Shown: piece after piece, positions 36,397-45,728 of the stretch
Layout of the letters: each line of letters begins with the position of its first letter
Numbering within the stretch: the stretch's first letter is position 1
Notes under the pieces: generated by a model
The model's input: only the letters and a program-made list of their open reading frames with translations
The model's database searches: none
What the model was told of the DNA's origin: nothing
Origin: Yamagishiella unicocca
Lineage: Eukaryota; Chlorophyta; Chlorophyceae; Chlamydomonadales; Volvocaceae
Length of the DNA stretch: 64,000 nucleotides
Direction of reading: 5' to 3'
Assembly (NCBI GenBank): GCA_003116995.1
Contig: BDSL01000126.1
Location: 124,001 to 188,000 of the forward strand
Translations under genes and position numbers: made by a program

Positions 36397-36725
36397 GCGA
36401 GTAGCGCTGGTGACTGGATGCGTGCCGTGTGGATGCTGCAATGCGTCATGGTGTCGGTGGTGGTGTCGGGTTGACGGCGTGGCTGATGGCTGGCCAATAC
36501 CGCCGCCTGCCGAGAACCTGCCATGCGATGTACAGGAACAGCTAACGGACTGCATGCAAATGCGCCGCTGGTGCCTTGTCCAGGCCAGTGCGGACTTCTG
36601 GCGGACGCACGGAACACGGTGACATGCCATGCAAGTGAGCTGATAGAAGAGCACTGACACACACGCTGTGGGTGGCGATGAGGGCGGCGGCGGTGCGGGC
36701 GGTGGGTGATGAGCCAGGGATGCCA

Positions 36726-37135
36726 TCAGCTGTTGGAGCAGTTCCCGGGTTTCACTGCCGTCCGGCCTGGGTCCGTGATGTGCGGAGCTGTTCGGACCTG
36801 CCCGCGTATACCGTTCCGGTTGTCGTCTGTATCTAGGGGTAGACCAAACACGTTGTTCGCGTATGGGAACGCGGCAATCATGGTGAGAGCCACGGATGCC
36901 CCACCGTAAGGAAGAGATGTCCCCGTGGAGCCTGTTAGTCGGGCCACGAGTCCGCTTGATGGAATGGTTTTGTTACTCATTTTGATTCGGATTGAAACCA
37001 GCGTCTGATGCGGAGCCGCGGGGCTCAGTGTAACGGAGGTATCCTGCACTTCGTGCGTGGGGTTTTCCCTGGTTCTCGACAGGCTCGGCTGGAAGGAATG
37101 TTGAGGGATTTGAGTTAGCGTAGGTGGTGCTAGCT
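36726..37135 (-). CDS. unrecognised minus-strand exon inside the element
   Basis: A minus-strand frame of about 136 codons is open from a TAG at about 37136 to the stop at 36726. A pyrimidine-rich acceptor, TTCCTTCCAG, precedes PSLSRTRENPTHEVQDTSVT. The body, with SIRIKMSNKTIPSSGLVARL and TGTSLPYGGASVALTMIAAF, alternates Ser/Thr and hydrophobics as in beta-rich proteins, and its codon composition is unlike the repeats around it. I recognise no family. Upstream exons on the minus strand (for example within 37134-37400) could not be phased. Confidence 0.35.
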
Positions 37136-37529
37136 ACCGGTATCTATGGCAGTGGGCCAGCGGTCCCTGCTGTCCCAACTCCCGCCCGCCCGACCCCGAG
37201 AAACCCCGCCTGAGCGACCACGCTGTCTTCCTCGATATAGTGGACGACCTTGTTTCCTGCGTCACAATATCCGCGGGTGTTAGGCTCTCCGGGTTTAAGT
37301 CGGCACGCTTCGGCACCGTTAGTACGACATACAACAATTGTACAAGTTGCCGCTGTCGGGCGGCTGGACTGTGAGGTAGCCGGTTCACCTTAGGCCCCAT
37401 GCAGCCTGCTACAATCTGGAGATTTATAATGAACAGTCGCTTGCCAGCCTTTGGGAAACACCCTGGGTCGACCCTGGGTGCGACTCAAGTCGCACGGCTG
37501 CTGAAGTGCGCAAGCCGAGCGCCAGCTTC

Positions 37530-37680
37530 AGAGCCCTCCAGAGCCCTTCAGAGCCCTCCAGACCCTTCAGAGGCCTGTGCCTGTGCTCCAGCGGAGCCTT
37601 GCGGAGTTCCAGGCCCCTTCAGAACCCTCCAGACCCTTCAGAGGCCTGTGCAGAGCCCTCCAGAGGCCTGAACGGCTCTG
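37530..37680. repeat. subterminal GAGCCCTCCAGA-type tandem repeat
   Basis: Inverted relative of the array at 30180-30290. Units CAGAGCCCTTCAGAGCCCTC and variants. Followed by sequence that also matches the left side in inverted orientation (encoding CQKCPTPRPP against CQECQTTL), so the two ends are related beyond the strict inverted repeat. Confidence 0.75.
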
Positions 37681-37972
37681 TAAAAACCTGTGTCAGAAAT
37701 GCCCGACACCCAGACCACCCAGTGGTACAGGTACCTAACTCACGTCAACAACCGTGTGCGTGTCTGGCAGCTTCTCAACGGCTTTCCGTACAACGAACTG
37801 TCACCACCTGGTTGCACAGGTACGTATCCAGCTACGAATCTGCCACTCCAGCGCGGCACTCACCTTTTACGTACGAACGTACCAGCCTTCAACCATTAAA
37901 CTGACGCAATTTCGGCCTAGTTTCGGCGCAGTTCCATTGCGGAGTTCCTGTTGGATTGGAGCTATACATCAG

Positions 37973-38368
37973 GCGGGTGCACTGCAGGCCGTGGGCAACA
38001 GCGAGAGCAGCAAGCGCTAGTATGAGGCCTTTGCGGACGCGGCGGAGGCCAAGCACGAGGCCAAGCGGCAGCAGCACAGGCAGCTCGCGAAGTGCGCTAA
38101 CTTCGAGAGTCAGGCAGTGGAGGAGCCGACGCTGCCGCCGTTGGGGGATGAGGGCGAGGAGGAGGAGGAGGAGGAGAAGGAGGAGGAGGAGGAGCAGGCG
38201 GCTGGCGGGGCGGCTGGGAATGCGGCTGGGGGCTCGGGGCAGCAGACCGGGGGCAGGGTGCGCGCGCTGGTGGAGCGCATCAACCAGAAGGGGCAGTCGG
38301 CGGCGGGCAGCCAGGACGACGATGAGCTGCCGCCGTCCCAGATTGAGGGGGACAGGATGGACGAGTAA
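37973..38368 (+). pseudogene. right copy of the acidic TIR ORF, interrupted
   Basis: Matches the left-repeat ORF from AVGNSESSKR to the acidic end QIEGDRMDE, but has an in-frame TAG at 38018-38020 directly after SSKR, where the left copy has Ser. The frame is otherwise kept and differs by a few residues (for example PTLPPLGDEGEEEE against PALPPLGCEGDEEE). An internal ATG at 38117 could start an 83-residue product. Confidence 0.7.
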
Positions 38369-38896
38369 TTGTAACGCACCCGCTTGCCTCAAAATTTTCG
38401 CCTTTGGATTCGGCGGGGTTTCTCACGAGTTTCCGTTGAGTTATCCCTGAGTTAACCCCGAGTTATGATTATTATGTGGGGGCGCGAATACAAACATTTC
38501 CCCCAGCATTTTACACTTGGAGCAGCTCCATGTTGGCAGCGCATCCAATTATCAGCTCGCAAACGTCTTGGATTCCAATTGGCAGCGAAAGGTGGGGGGT
38601 CCGAGACCAGGTGGGAGGAGGTGGCTGGGTTCACATTCAGGGTTCGAGCCCAATGGGAATCGATAGTCGGCTGATGGGCCAATCGGGAAGTTCGGGGGGT
38701 GGGGTCCGAGGTAGACGCTTTGCTTGGTAGTCGGTGTTCGAGCCCAATGGGAATCGATAGTCGGCTGAGGGGTCGTTTGGGAGGCTCGGGGGGTGGGGTC
38801 GGGAGCACAAATCCGTCCTTTTTCTTATCAAATTTTTAGTTGGGAAAATTCCCTAGAAAAGCTTGCTGTGCCAGAACCGGGAAACTACCATTTTTT
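37973..38896 (-). repeat. right terminal inverted repeat
   Basis: Reverse complement of 28321-29260 with scattered substitutions and small length changes. It ends CTACCATTTTTT directly before the CCAGTA duplication. Confidence 0.9.
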
Positions 38897-38902
38897 CCAG
38901 TA
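38897..38902. repeat. right target-site duplication CCAGTA
   Basis: Exact copy of 28315-28320, immediately outside the right inverted repeat. Confidence 0.85.
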
Positions 38903-39328
38903 TACCGGTACACGAATATTATATGGTCGATCTTCATTGCGAAATAACTCGTGTACTATCAGGGTTGATGCACACGACGGCACTACCTTCCTATGACCAC
39001 GCAGGACAGCCCTGACATGGCAACAAACGAGGCCCTAAACCGACATCTGTGGGCATGAATCCGGCCCCAGCTTCATCTAATGGCGTCTCAGCTGCGTTGT
39101 GGCGTGCGGTACGCGTGCAGTTTGACAAGCACAGGACGTACGTCCGCCCTAACTTAAAACTCCACGTCCTCTCTCCCTCTCCAAGGCTGTTTGTATGGCG
39201 GACGGTGCATTGTTTATGTTCACTGTTCACTTTGACAAGCACATGACGTACGTCCGCCCTAACTAAAACTCCACGTCCTCTCTCCCTCTCCAAGGCTGTT
39301 TGTATGGCGGACGGTGCATTGTTTATGT
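38903..39328. other. 3' flank of the DUF1499 gene
   Basis: No separate gene seen. It contains most of a two-copy tandem duplication of about 108 bases (39121-39337) that reaches into the stop codon of the minus-strand gene. Confidence 0.4.
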
Positions 39329-39337
39329 TCACTGTTC
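39121..39337. repeat. 108-base tandem duplication, two copies
   Basis: The segment starting TTTGACAAGCACAGGACGTA is followed directly by a second copy with two or three differences. The second copy ends within the last codons and stop of the DUF1499 gene, so the duplication arose over its 3' UTR. Confidence 0.9.
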
Positions 39338-41319
39338 CTCGTCCAGGTCCGAGCCGTAGCGGTATTCTGAGTCGGTGGGCGGCACGGGGCCAAACCTGTC
39401 CCACGGCGACTCCACGAACAGCAGCGCTCGCTGGCGGTTGCGCAGTATGGGCACCTGCAAGTAGACACACACGGGGCGTCGGGATCCGCCAGCAGCAGGA
39501 CGGAGGACACGATGCAAGCAAAGGCTGGGCCCGCAAGCATGCCAGGCGACCCAGACCTAGTTGCGATGTGTGTACGTGTAATGATACAGGGTTTCGAGGG
39601 TACTGATGAGGAAACATTCCGGGTTCTGTCGCGGTGCAAGCAGTGCGATGCCGTACTTGCGGCGAATACCTCCATGTATGGCAAACATCGGAACGAGGTT
39701 AACACGCCGCAGGGGGCAGGAGGCTGCCTGGCTTCCATCGCCCAATTCAAGCCTATCGCTAGCATTAAGAAACCTAAAGGACATCTCAACTAAAGAGCGT
39801 TCAGTATAGCGCGTTCAATTTCTACTGGCACCGTAACACACAAACCCCCGGGCGCCCCGCTGGTTCCGGGATACGGTGCACTTGGACCCACCGGTTCCCA
39901 TCCCAGCTCCAGCCTCAACTGCTCCAGCCGTAGCATGTTGCGCCCTAGGTCCGGGAGACCTTGCACCCTCGCCGCCGAGCGCAGCACCACCTGCACGGAT
40001 CATATGAAAACGACGAAAAAATAAATGGGAATCGAAGGCGCCGGTAAGCGCGATTCATATCTCGACCAATAGCCGCAAGGTGAAGCAAGGGGGCTCTTCA
40101 GTTGCTGAGCTGCGGTACCGGTTGCTTCCCTGTGACAGGCTCGCGCGCGTCTCCGCGCAAGGTACCTCATGATGGCAGCCGAGGCATGCGCCCAAGCCGC
40201 CATCGCCACCGCACGGCTCGAAGCATAAGAACCGCCGAACCAACAAAGCAACGCTAGGGAAGCCGAGATCCGTACCAGTGCGATCCGTTCCTGGATGGCG
40301 CATGCGGACTGCTTTCTATCTCTCTCCAGCTCACCCACCGTGCTGTCGCCGTCGGGCAGCAGAAACTCGACGTCGTCTGTACCCTGCCAGCCGCGCCAAG
40401 TGGCGTAAACATAGCCGTACGACGGCCTGCTTTCGGCCTGTGTAACCATCCCGCCGAGCCCCTCAACCGCCTGCACCAGCAGCCGCAACGCATCCTCGCG
40501 GCTGCTGGTGTCGTACGTCCAGGGCGCGACGAAGTGCCCGGGCCGGTCATCGAAGCTGGAAATGCAGGAGCGCAAGCCGGCGCAGCTGCGAAAGGCAGGG
40601 GCAATGAATGGTGTTCAGCGCGGGCAAGAGCTGCGGAGCCATACGGCTCAAGGTGCCTACTAGTGCTCCACCGAGGACCTGCGCGCTGCGGTAGTCCAGG
40701 AGCTCTGAGGGTGGACGTGCACGCAGGGAGGCCGATTGTTTTAGCTCGATATTCATCAGCCGTACAGAACACGACCTCATAATGCGTGGAAACAGAGACG
40801 CGTGGGGTGCACCGGCGCAGGCTAGGTACCAGAAGGCTGTCATCTGGTGAGGCACGGAGGTGCTGGGGCGGCTGCTGTTGAAAGGCCCGCTCGTACCTGC
40901 CCAGCGTGCCGTCCACGACTCCTACACCTGCATGAAGGTTTTCGCCAGCCAAGGGCATGGCACATGTTGGTTTAGCCTGTTGAGAGCCGCAATCAAAACG
41001 TGGCGTATACAGTTCAACAACGTGCTGGCGTTTTTGCCGGCGCTAAGACCACCACACAAGCCCCCCGCCCGTCCCTTCGATACAGCGCATAAGGTCATCA
41101 AAACTCACACGTCGGGCACGAGCCTTGGGTTGGCTCCTTCTCTTCAAAGAGCCCTGGCAAGAGCGCGGCCAACAGCGCAGCACGTCTCGTCATTGTTGCA
41201 CACAATATAAGTTTCCTTCCATGATGCTGCGTCCTCTGGGTGCCGGTTCCGACTTGCCCGTGCTGATGTCCGTTAGTTAATCGCCGGATGCCAGCTGCAC
41301 GCGTTAAGCAAGATTTCAT
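39329..41319 (-). CDS. thylakoid-lumen DUF1499 protein
   Basis: Five minus-strand exons (41109-41319, 40897-40927, 40339-40585, 39832-39990, 39329-39454) join with phases 1, 2, 0 and 0 and encode 257 residues. Residues 1-45 form a chloroplast transit peptide. They are followed by MTRRAALLAALLPGLF, a twin-arginine thylakoid-lumen signal ending near the hydrophobic core. The DUF1499 domain includes LRSCISSFDDRPGHFVAPW, DALRLLVQAVEGLGGMV, VYATWRGWQGTDDVEFLLPD and VVLRSAARVQGLPDLGRNML. The function of DUF1499 proteins in thylakoids is not known to me. The last exon is joined through a non-canonical-looking donor (ACG|GTGCCA). Without that splice the protein would end at 39790 after ILNAL. It is divergent from the SR gene, 260 bases away. 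Confidence 0.85.
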
Positions 41320-41579
41320 TACTACTAGCACTGAGCGTTTTCAATTTGTAATGGTTTCCGTTGCTTCGCTGAAATGGATCACGATTGCTTTTTCATCATG
41401 CATTGCTGCATTGCCGCATTTCCGAGTACGCAGGCATCCCTCGCGCTTCTGCATGTGCTGCATACTCTCCATGATCATTTGAGGGTATACTAATCGGCAC
41501 CTTCTTATTCCAGCGTTTCATTAGTCCACACACATCTCTGATCGTCTCCACCATTCCTTTCGACCTTTGACTCTGAACC
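41320..41579. promoter_or_regulatory. divergent promoter region, 260 bases
   Basis: Separates the ATGs of the DUF1499 (-) and SR factor (+) genes and is AT-rich compared with both. No TATA box is evident. Probably a shared bidirectional promoter. Confidence 0.5.
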
Positions 41580-44500
41580 ATGGGCGAGCGGCCTGACCGT
41601 CCCATATTCATCGGGTATGTTTTGCTAGTTCTTGCGTGGTATGAGAGTTAATGGCGGGGGAAATGGCCTGTTGACCGTGACTCTTTCGTTTCCGGCTGAG
41701 TTTATCTCCGTGTGCCCCTCTTTCCCTTGTGTATACAGGAATTTCGAGGTGAGAGTCGATACGCACATTGTGCAATTCGGACTCATTTGTACTGACAGCC
41801 ATGAGCTCCTGTTGACTCCTACTGTCTTCTTTCCATGTCTTCGTCCACTTTCCATAATAATATGACATTAGTACGATGCCGAGGAGCGCGAAATCGTAAG
41901 GCTGATGGAGAAATATGGTACGCATGGCACCTGGAGTATGTCGTTGCTCTGGTCGGGCGGTATGCATAGTTAAGGCATAATCTCATTCATTATGCCGTGC
42001 AGGGCCAGTCGACAAGATTGACATGAAGCAAGGCAAGGCAGGGTCCTTGCTTAGACGGCCTCGCCCCATAAAGGGGGAGCGCGGGTTGCCAACATCTCGG
42101 TCCACGGGCCACCTTTTGCAATGTGTATTGGAGCACCTGACGGTGGGGCCTCTACCGTTCATCTGCCTTCAACACAACCCTCTGCCTGCCGCTAGCTACG
42201 CCCACGACGACAGCCCGACGTTCGGGGTTTTACGGCGCAGCAAAGTGCATCCCGGCCCTCCCTCAACATCGAGCGCGCCTGCCTGGCCATTTCGTCTGTG
42301 CCAAGCACCGCTGCTACCAAACGATGCCTACCCCCACACTCCCATCATGGCAACATGTTGATTCAACGCCTTGCCAACATTTCCACTTGCCACAACTGCT
42401 GGCTACCACTGCCACTGCATTCCACTAGGTTGTGAGGCTCAGGTGTGTAGGGACCCTATGGCGCCTGAGGCCGTCTGTCATACACATAGGCGACGATCCA
42501 AGTGATGCCGCCAGTGCCTTAATGTCTTAACGGTAGCAGCTCTATCCCTGTCAGACGAAGGCGCAATGACCGAGACAGCTACAGCAGTTGATCTGTTAAT
42601 GCTGTGGTGGCACTTTACTCACGGGTGCAGACGCCTAGGCCGGCACTGGCCTTGCTCCGGCGTGTTGTCACAGCGTGCATCGCAACGTTAGTTGCAGTGC
42701 ACAGCGCTGTCCTGACCACCCGACCGCTCCATGGTCGGTACCTCCCCCCGCCATCGGTAATTCGGTGCGGGTGATCAACGATCGACGAACCCATCATTCT
42801 TGACGGACGTATTGCAACATAACTTCGGTTTCCAGCTCTTCCCAACGGCTCACCGGCCACTGGGCTGTCGCCATTGCTTGCTGCAGGCTTTGCCTTCGTG
42901 TACATGCGCTACAAGGACGATGGGGACGAGGTGGTGCGGCGCTTGGATCGCACCGAGTGGGGGTACAAGAAAAGGCAGCTAAGGGTCGAATGGGCGCAGG
43001 TAAGCAATCAACACGTCAACGGCGGGGTTGCGATACGGTTCTCATCAGGTGATCAGGTCCCTGTAACTGTGTGTTGGACTCTATGAGGCTGCGTGTTGGA
43101 CTCGAGGAGGCTGTGGCAACAGCGGGAGCTGGGGCTGGTGGGGCACGACGTACGTCTGGCCAGAGGGGGCATCGCGTACGTACGATCCATGGGGCGCGCA
43201 AGGTGGTGCAGGTGTCCATAAAATTTTGAAGAGCATCCCCTCGGATTAGTGAAGTTATTACCGTACGGCTTGTGAGTTTGTACAAATGGGACAGCTTGCA
43301 TTGCGACGGCATGGCTCTCTTACTGCCTGCCCTGGGAAACCACGGAAAACGGCGAAGTCCGCGGCTGCCCGGCACCAACCGCAACTCGTAATTCTATGGC
43401 CACTTGTGTCTACCCGGTCTCTGGGCCGCTTACAGAAAACGGAGGCTGATCGGAAGCGCGACACACGCCCGTCCAAAACGCTCTTCGTTGTCAACTTCGT
43501 GAGTATTGTGAAGCGGGTCGCCTACTTCATGCGGGTCGGAGCGCTGGCTTGCAGCATGTGTCTTTACAAGGGAGGCTTTTATCCGCTGTCCTGATAGCCG
43601 CGCATTCATAGGTCATCACCAAGCTGAGGAAATGAGCTTTACTCCCCGCCGCCCTTCCCTGATACGCAGGATGTGCGGAGGACCACGGCGGGTGACATCG
43701 ACCGCTATTTCACGCGCTTCGGTCGCCTGGCGCGTGTGCAGATCAAGAAGAACTATAGCTTCGTCCAGTTTGAGGATGTGGAATCTGCTATTCGAGCTTT
43801 GGAGAGCAGCAACGGCGCACAAATGGAGGGTCGCACCCTGGCGGTGGAGTACGTGCAGGTGAAAAGCTGGGACGGGCTAAGAGGACGGGGCACGGTGTGT
43901 TGAGGAGGCATTCACGGTTCGATGGATAGGAGGGACGCACGGGTGGTCTAGTCCTTCATTCCAGTCAAATTTCCTCCGCGAAGTGCACGATGTGCATCAT
44001 CTATTGGACGCTAACGCCTTGCTGGTAACGGTTGTGGGGCAACGGGAGCAACTGTCATGTAGGTTGAGGGCAGCTGATGGCAGGGGCAAATCACTTTGCG
44101 CTTCATCGCATGCTGGCCAAAGCAGACGGAACCTCCTCATTCTGACTCGCACCGTTCCCCCCGCAGAATGAAGACCCCAACATCCGCGTGCCGGACTTTG
44201 GGAGGGATGACTCGGGACGCGACCGGGACAGGGACTCAGACCGCGGCAACCGTGGCAGGGACAGGTATGATGGGGTCCTTTTCCATGACTGAGCCAATAG
44301 GATCAAAGGATCGAACATTTTCAGCGCGGAAGGCGTACAGATTTTTGCGGCGCCGGTTCTGTGCTGCATTGGTGACTGTCTCTTACCGGCCTTCATTCGT
44401 GCCAATTTCACGGCGCCGGTCCACGTAACAATGACAAACTCCTTGTTGTCTGCACCTTCGCAGGTCGCGTTCACGCTCTCGTTCTCGCCCGCGTCGCTCG

Positions 44501-44878
44501 CCCGTGCGCAGCCCACCACGATACCAGGACCGCCGGGCGTCGCCGCCGCCACGAGGCCGGGCTTCGCCGCCGCCACGAGGCCGGGCATCACCGCCGCCAC
44601 GAGGCCGGGCGTCGCCGCCGCCACGAGGCCGGGCATCACCGCCGCCTCGAGGCCGGGCGTCGCCGCCGCCACGAGGCCGGGCATCACCGCCGCCACGAGG
44701 CCGGGCATCACCGCCGCCTCGAGGCCGGGCGTCGCCGCCGCCACGAGGCCGGGCATCACCACCGCCACGAGGCCGGGCCTCGCCGCCGCCACGAGGCCGG
44801 GCCTCGCCGCCGCCACGGGACCGCAGCCTCAGCCCAGTCGCTGATCGCCGTGATCGCTCCCCTAGCTACGAGCGCTGA
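41580..44878 (+). CDS. SR splicing factor, two RRMs and RS tail
   Basis: Nine exons (41580-41614, 41739-41748, 41872-41917, 42003-42032, 42887-42999, 43436-43498, 43670-43858, 44167-44264, 44464-44878) join in phase to give 332 residues. RRM1: PIFIGNFEYDAEEREIVRLM, VDKIDMKQGFAFVYMRYKDD. RRM2: KTLFVVNFDVRRTTAGDIDR, YFTRFGRLARVQIKKNYSFV with the RNP1-like SFVQFEDVESAIRAL. The tail begins RSRSRSRSRPRRSPVRSPPR and then holds twelve copies of the octapeptide ASPPPRGR. This is the plant-type RS subfamily of SR proteins, which bind exonic RNA and recruit the spliceosome in nuclear speckles. Exon 2 is only 10 bases, and intron 4 uses a GC donor (AAG|GCAAGG). TGTAA at about 45271 is a likely polyadenylation signal. 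Confidence 0.93.
44534..44821 (+). repeat. 24-base in-frame minisatellite, twelve copies
   Basis: Twelve units of TCGCCGCCGCCACGAGGCCG-type 24-base repeat encode ASPPPRGR (the last is RDR). Position 2 of the unit varies between GCG TCG and GCA TCA type codons, so the peptide is kept while the DNA drifts. Confidence 0.9.
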
Positions 44879-45728
44879 GTGCATGCTGAAGTGCGAATGG
44901 GCGGATAGTTCGATGGACAGGCCTCTCCTATGGCATGGATTTTAACGGTGGGAATCCTTGCCAATTCATTGCATAAAAGGGGCGCTGACATCTTCGCAAG
45001 TATATCGCTTGTATCGGATTGCCTCGAGCGTGGGGGCGGCCTGAGCATTTTGGCACCTTTTCAGTTGGCATGTCCTGCCACGCGTGCGAACATGAAGCGC
45101 ATAAAACGTCATTCTTTTCACTCACCAATTACTTTCCAAGGGGGACGCATGTCTGGACTGGCAATCCTTAGTTATATCCAGCGAGGGTTTATATGTTGGC
45201 CTGGTTGTATGTACGTTCCGCACTTTGCACACACGCGGTGTATCGTGCAAGGACGCCGTACACGAGTGGGCCTGTAAGGAATAATCGTGTGTAGGTGTTG
45301 GCGTAGCCAAACTTCCAACCCTCAGGTCATAGATCTGCCACGCAATCGGCGCGGATTTTCCTTGAGATGAGGCGGCGGGTTACCGAGGATTGCTGTTTTG
45401 GATTGGAAGATGGCCCCTGGGTCGCTTCTTGCTTAAGCCGCGTCTTGCGATCTGCAAAATTGAGTTTTGTAATGTCTGTGCTGTTAATATACGGACCTGG
45501 AAGGCGGCCCATAGGAATTTAGCGAACCGCCAATGCCATACGGCAGAGAGTTCGTTGCCGAAGATCTAGATGCGAAAACATGGTACTCTATAATGCATCA
45601 GCTAACTGTGCAACGTGAATTATAGTTCTCCACGTAACTATCCTTACATCTGCATCTAGGATCCAGGCCTTGTACCTCGCGCCTGCTTTAGCGGCAGTTC
45701 TACCAGGATAAGCTAACTATAAAAAAGG
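44879..45728. other. intergen between SR factor and AKR2-like gene
   Basis: Non-coding as far as I can see. Contains a TGTAA at about 45271 (some 390 bases past the SR stop), then AT-rich sequence that should include the promoter of the ankyrin gene starting at 45729. Confidence 0.45.

Larger units (their letters stand above)
28321..38896. mobile_element. 10.6-kb DNA element with long inverted repeats, class unknown
   Basis: The ends are inverted copies of each other for about 930 bases, starting AAAAAATGGTAGTTTCCCGG at the left and its reverse complement at the right, and are flanked by a perfect 6-base duplication, CCAGTA. The interior holds a multi-exon trypsin-like protease gene with a SAM-like exon upstream, several unrecognised ORFs, and dense simple repeats and GC-rich palindromes. 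An acidic ORF lies inside each inverted repeat. I see no DDE transposase, tyrosine recombinase, reverse transcriptase, helicase, DNA polymerase B or capsid protein. Superfamilies with 6-base duplications include Maverick/Polinton, Dada and IS3EU, but nothing else supports any of them. The element may be a derivative whose transposase acts from elsewhere, or its transposase may be too diverged to see by eye. Confidence 0.85.

Noticed and set aside
28321..38896. Element as a Polinton or Polinton-like virus
   Set aside because: The 6-base duplication and long inverted repeats fit, but no DNA polymerase B, integrase, packaging ATPase or capsid gene is visible and the element is short for that group.
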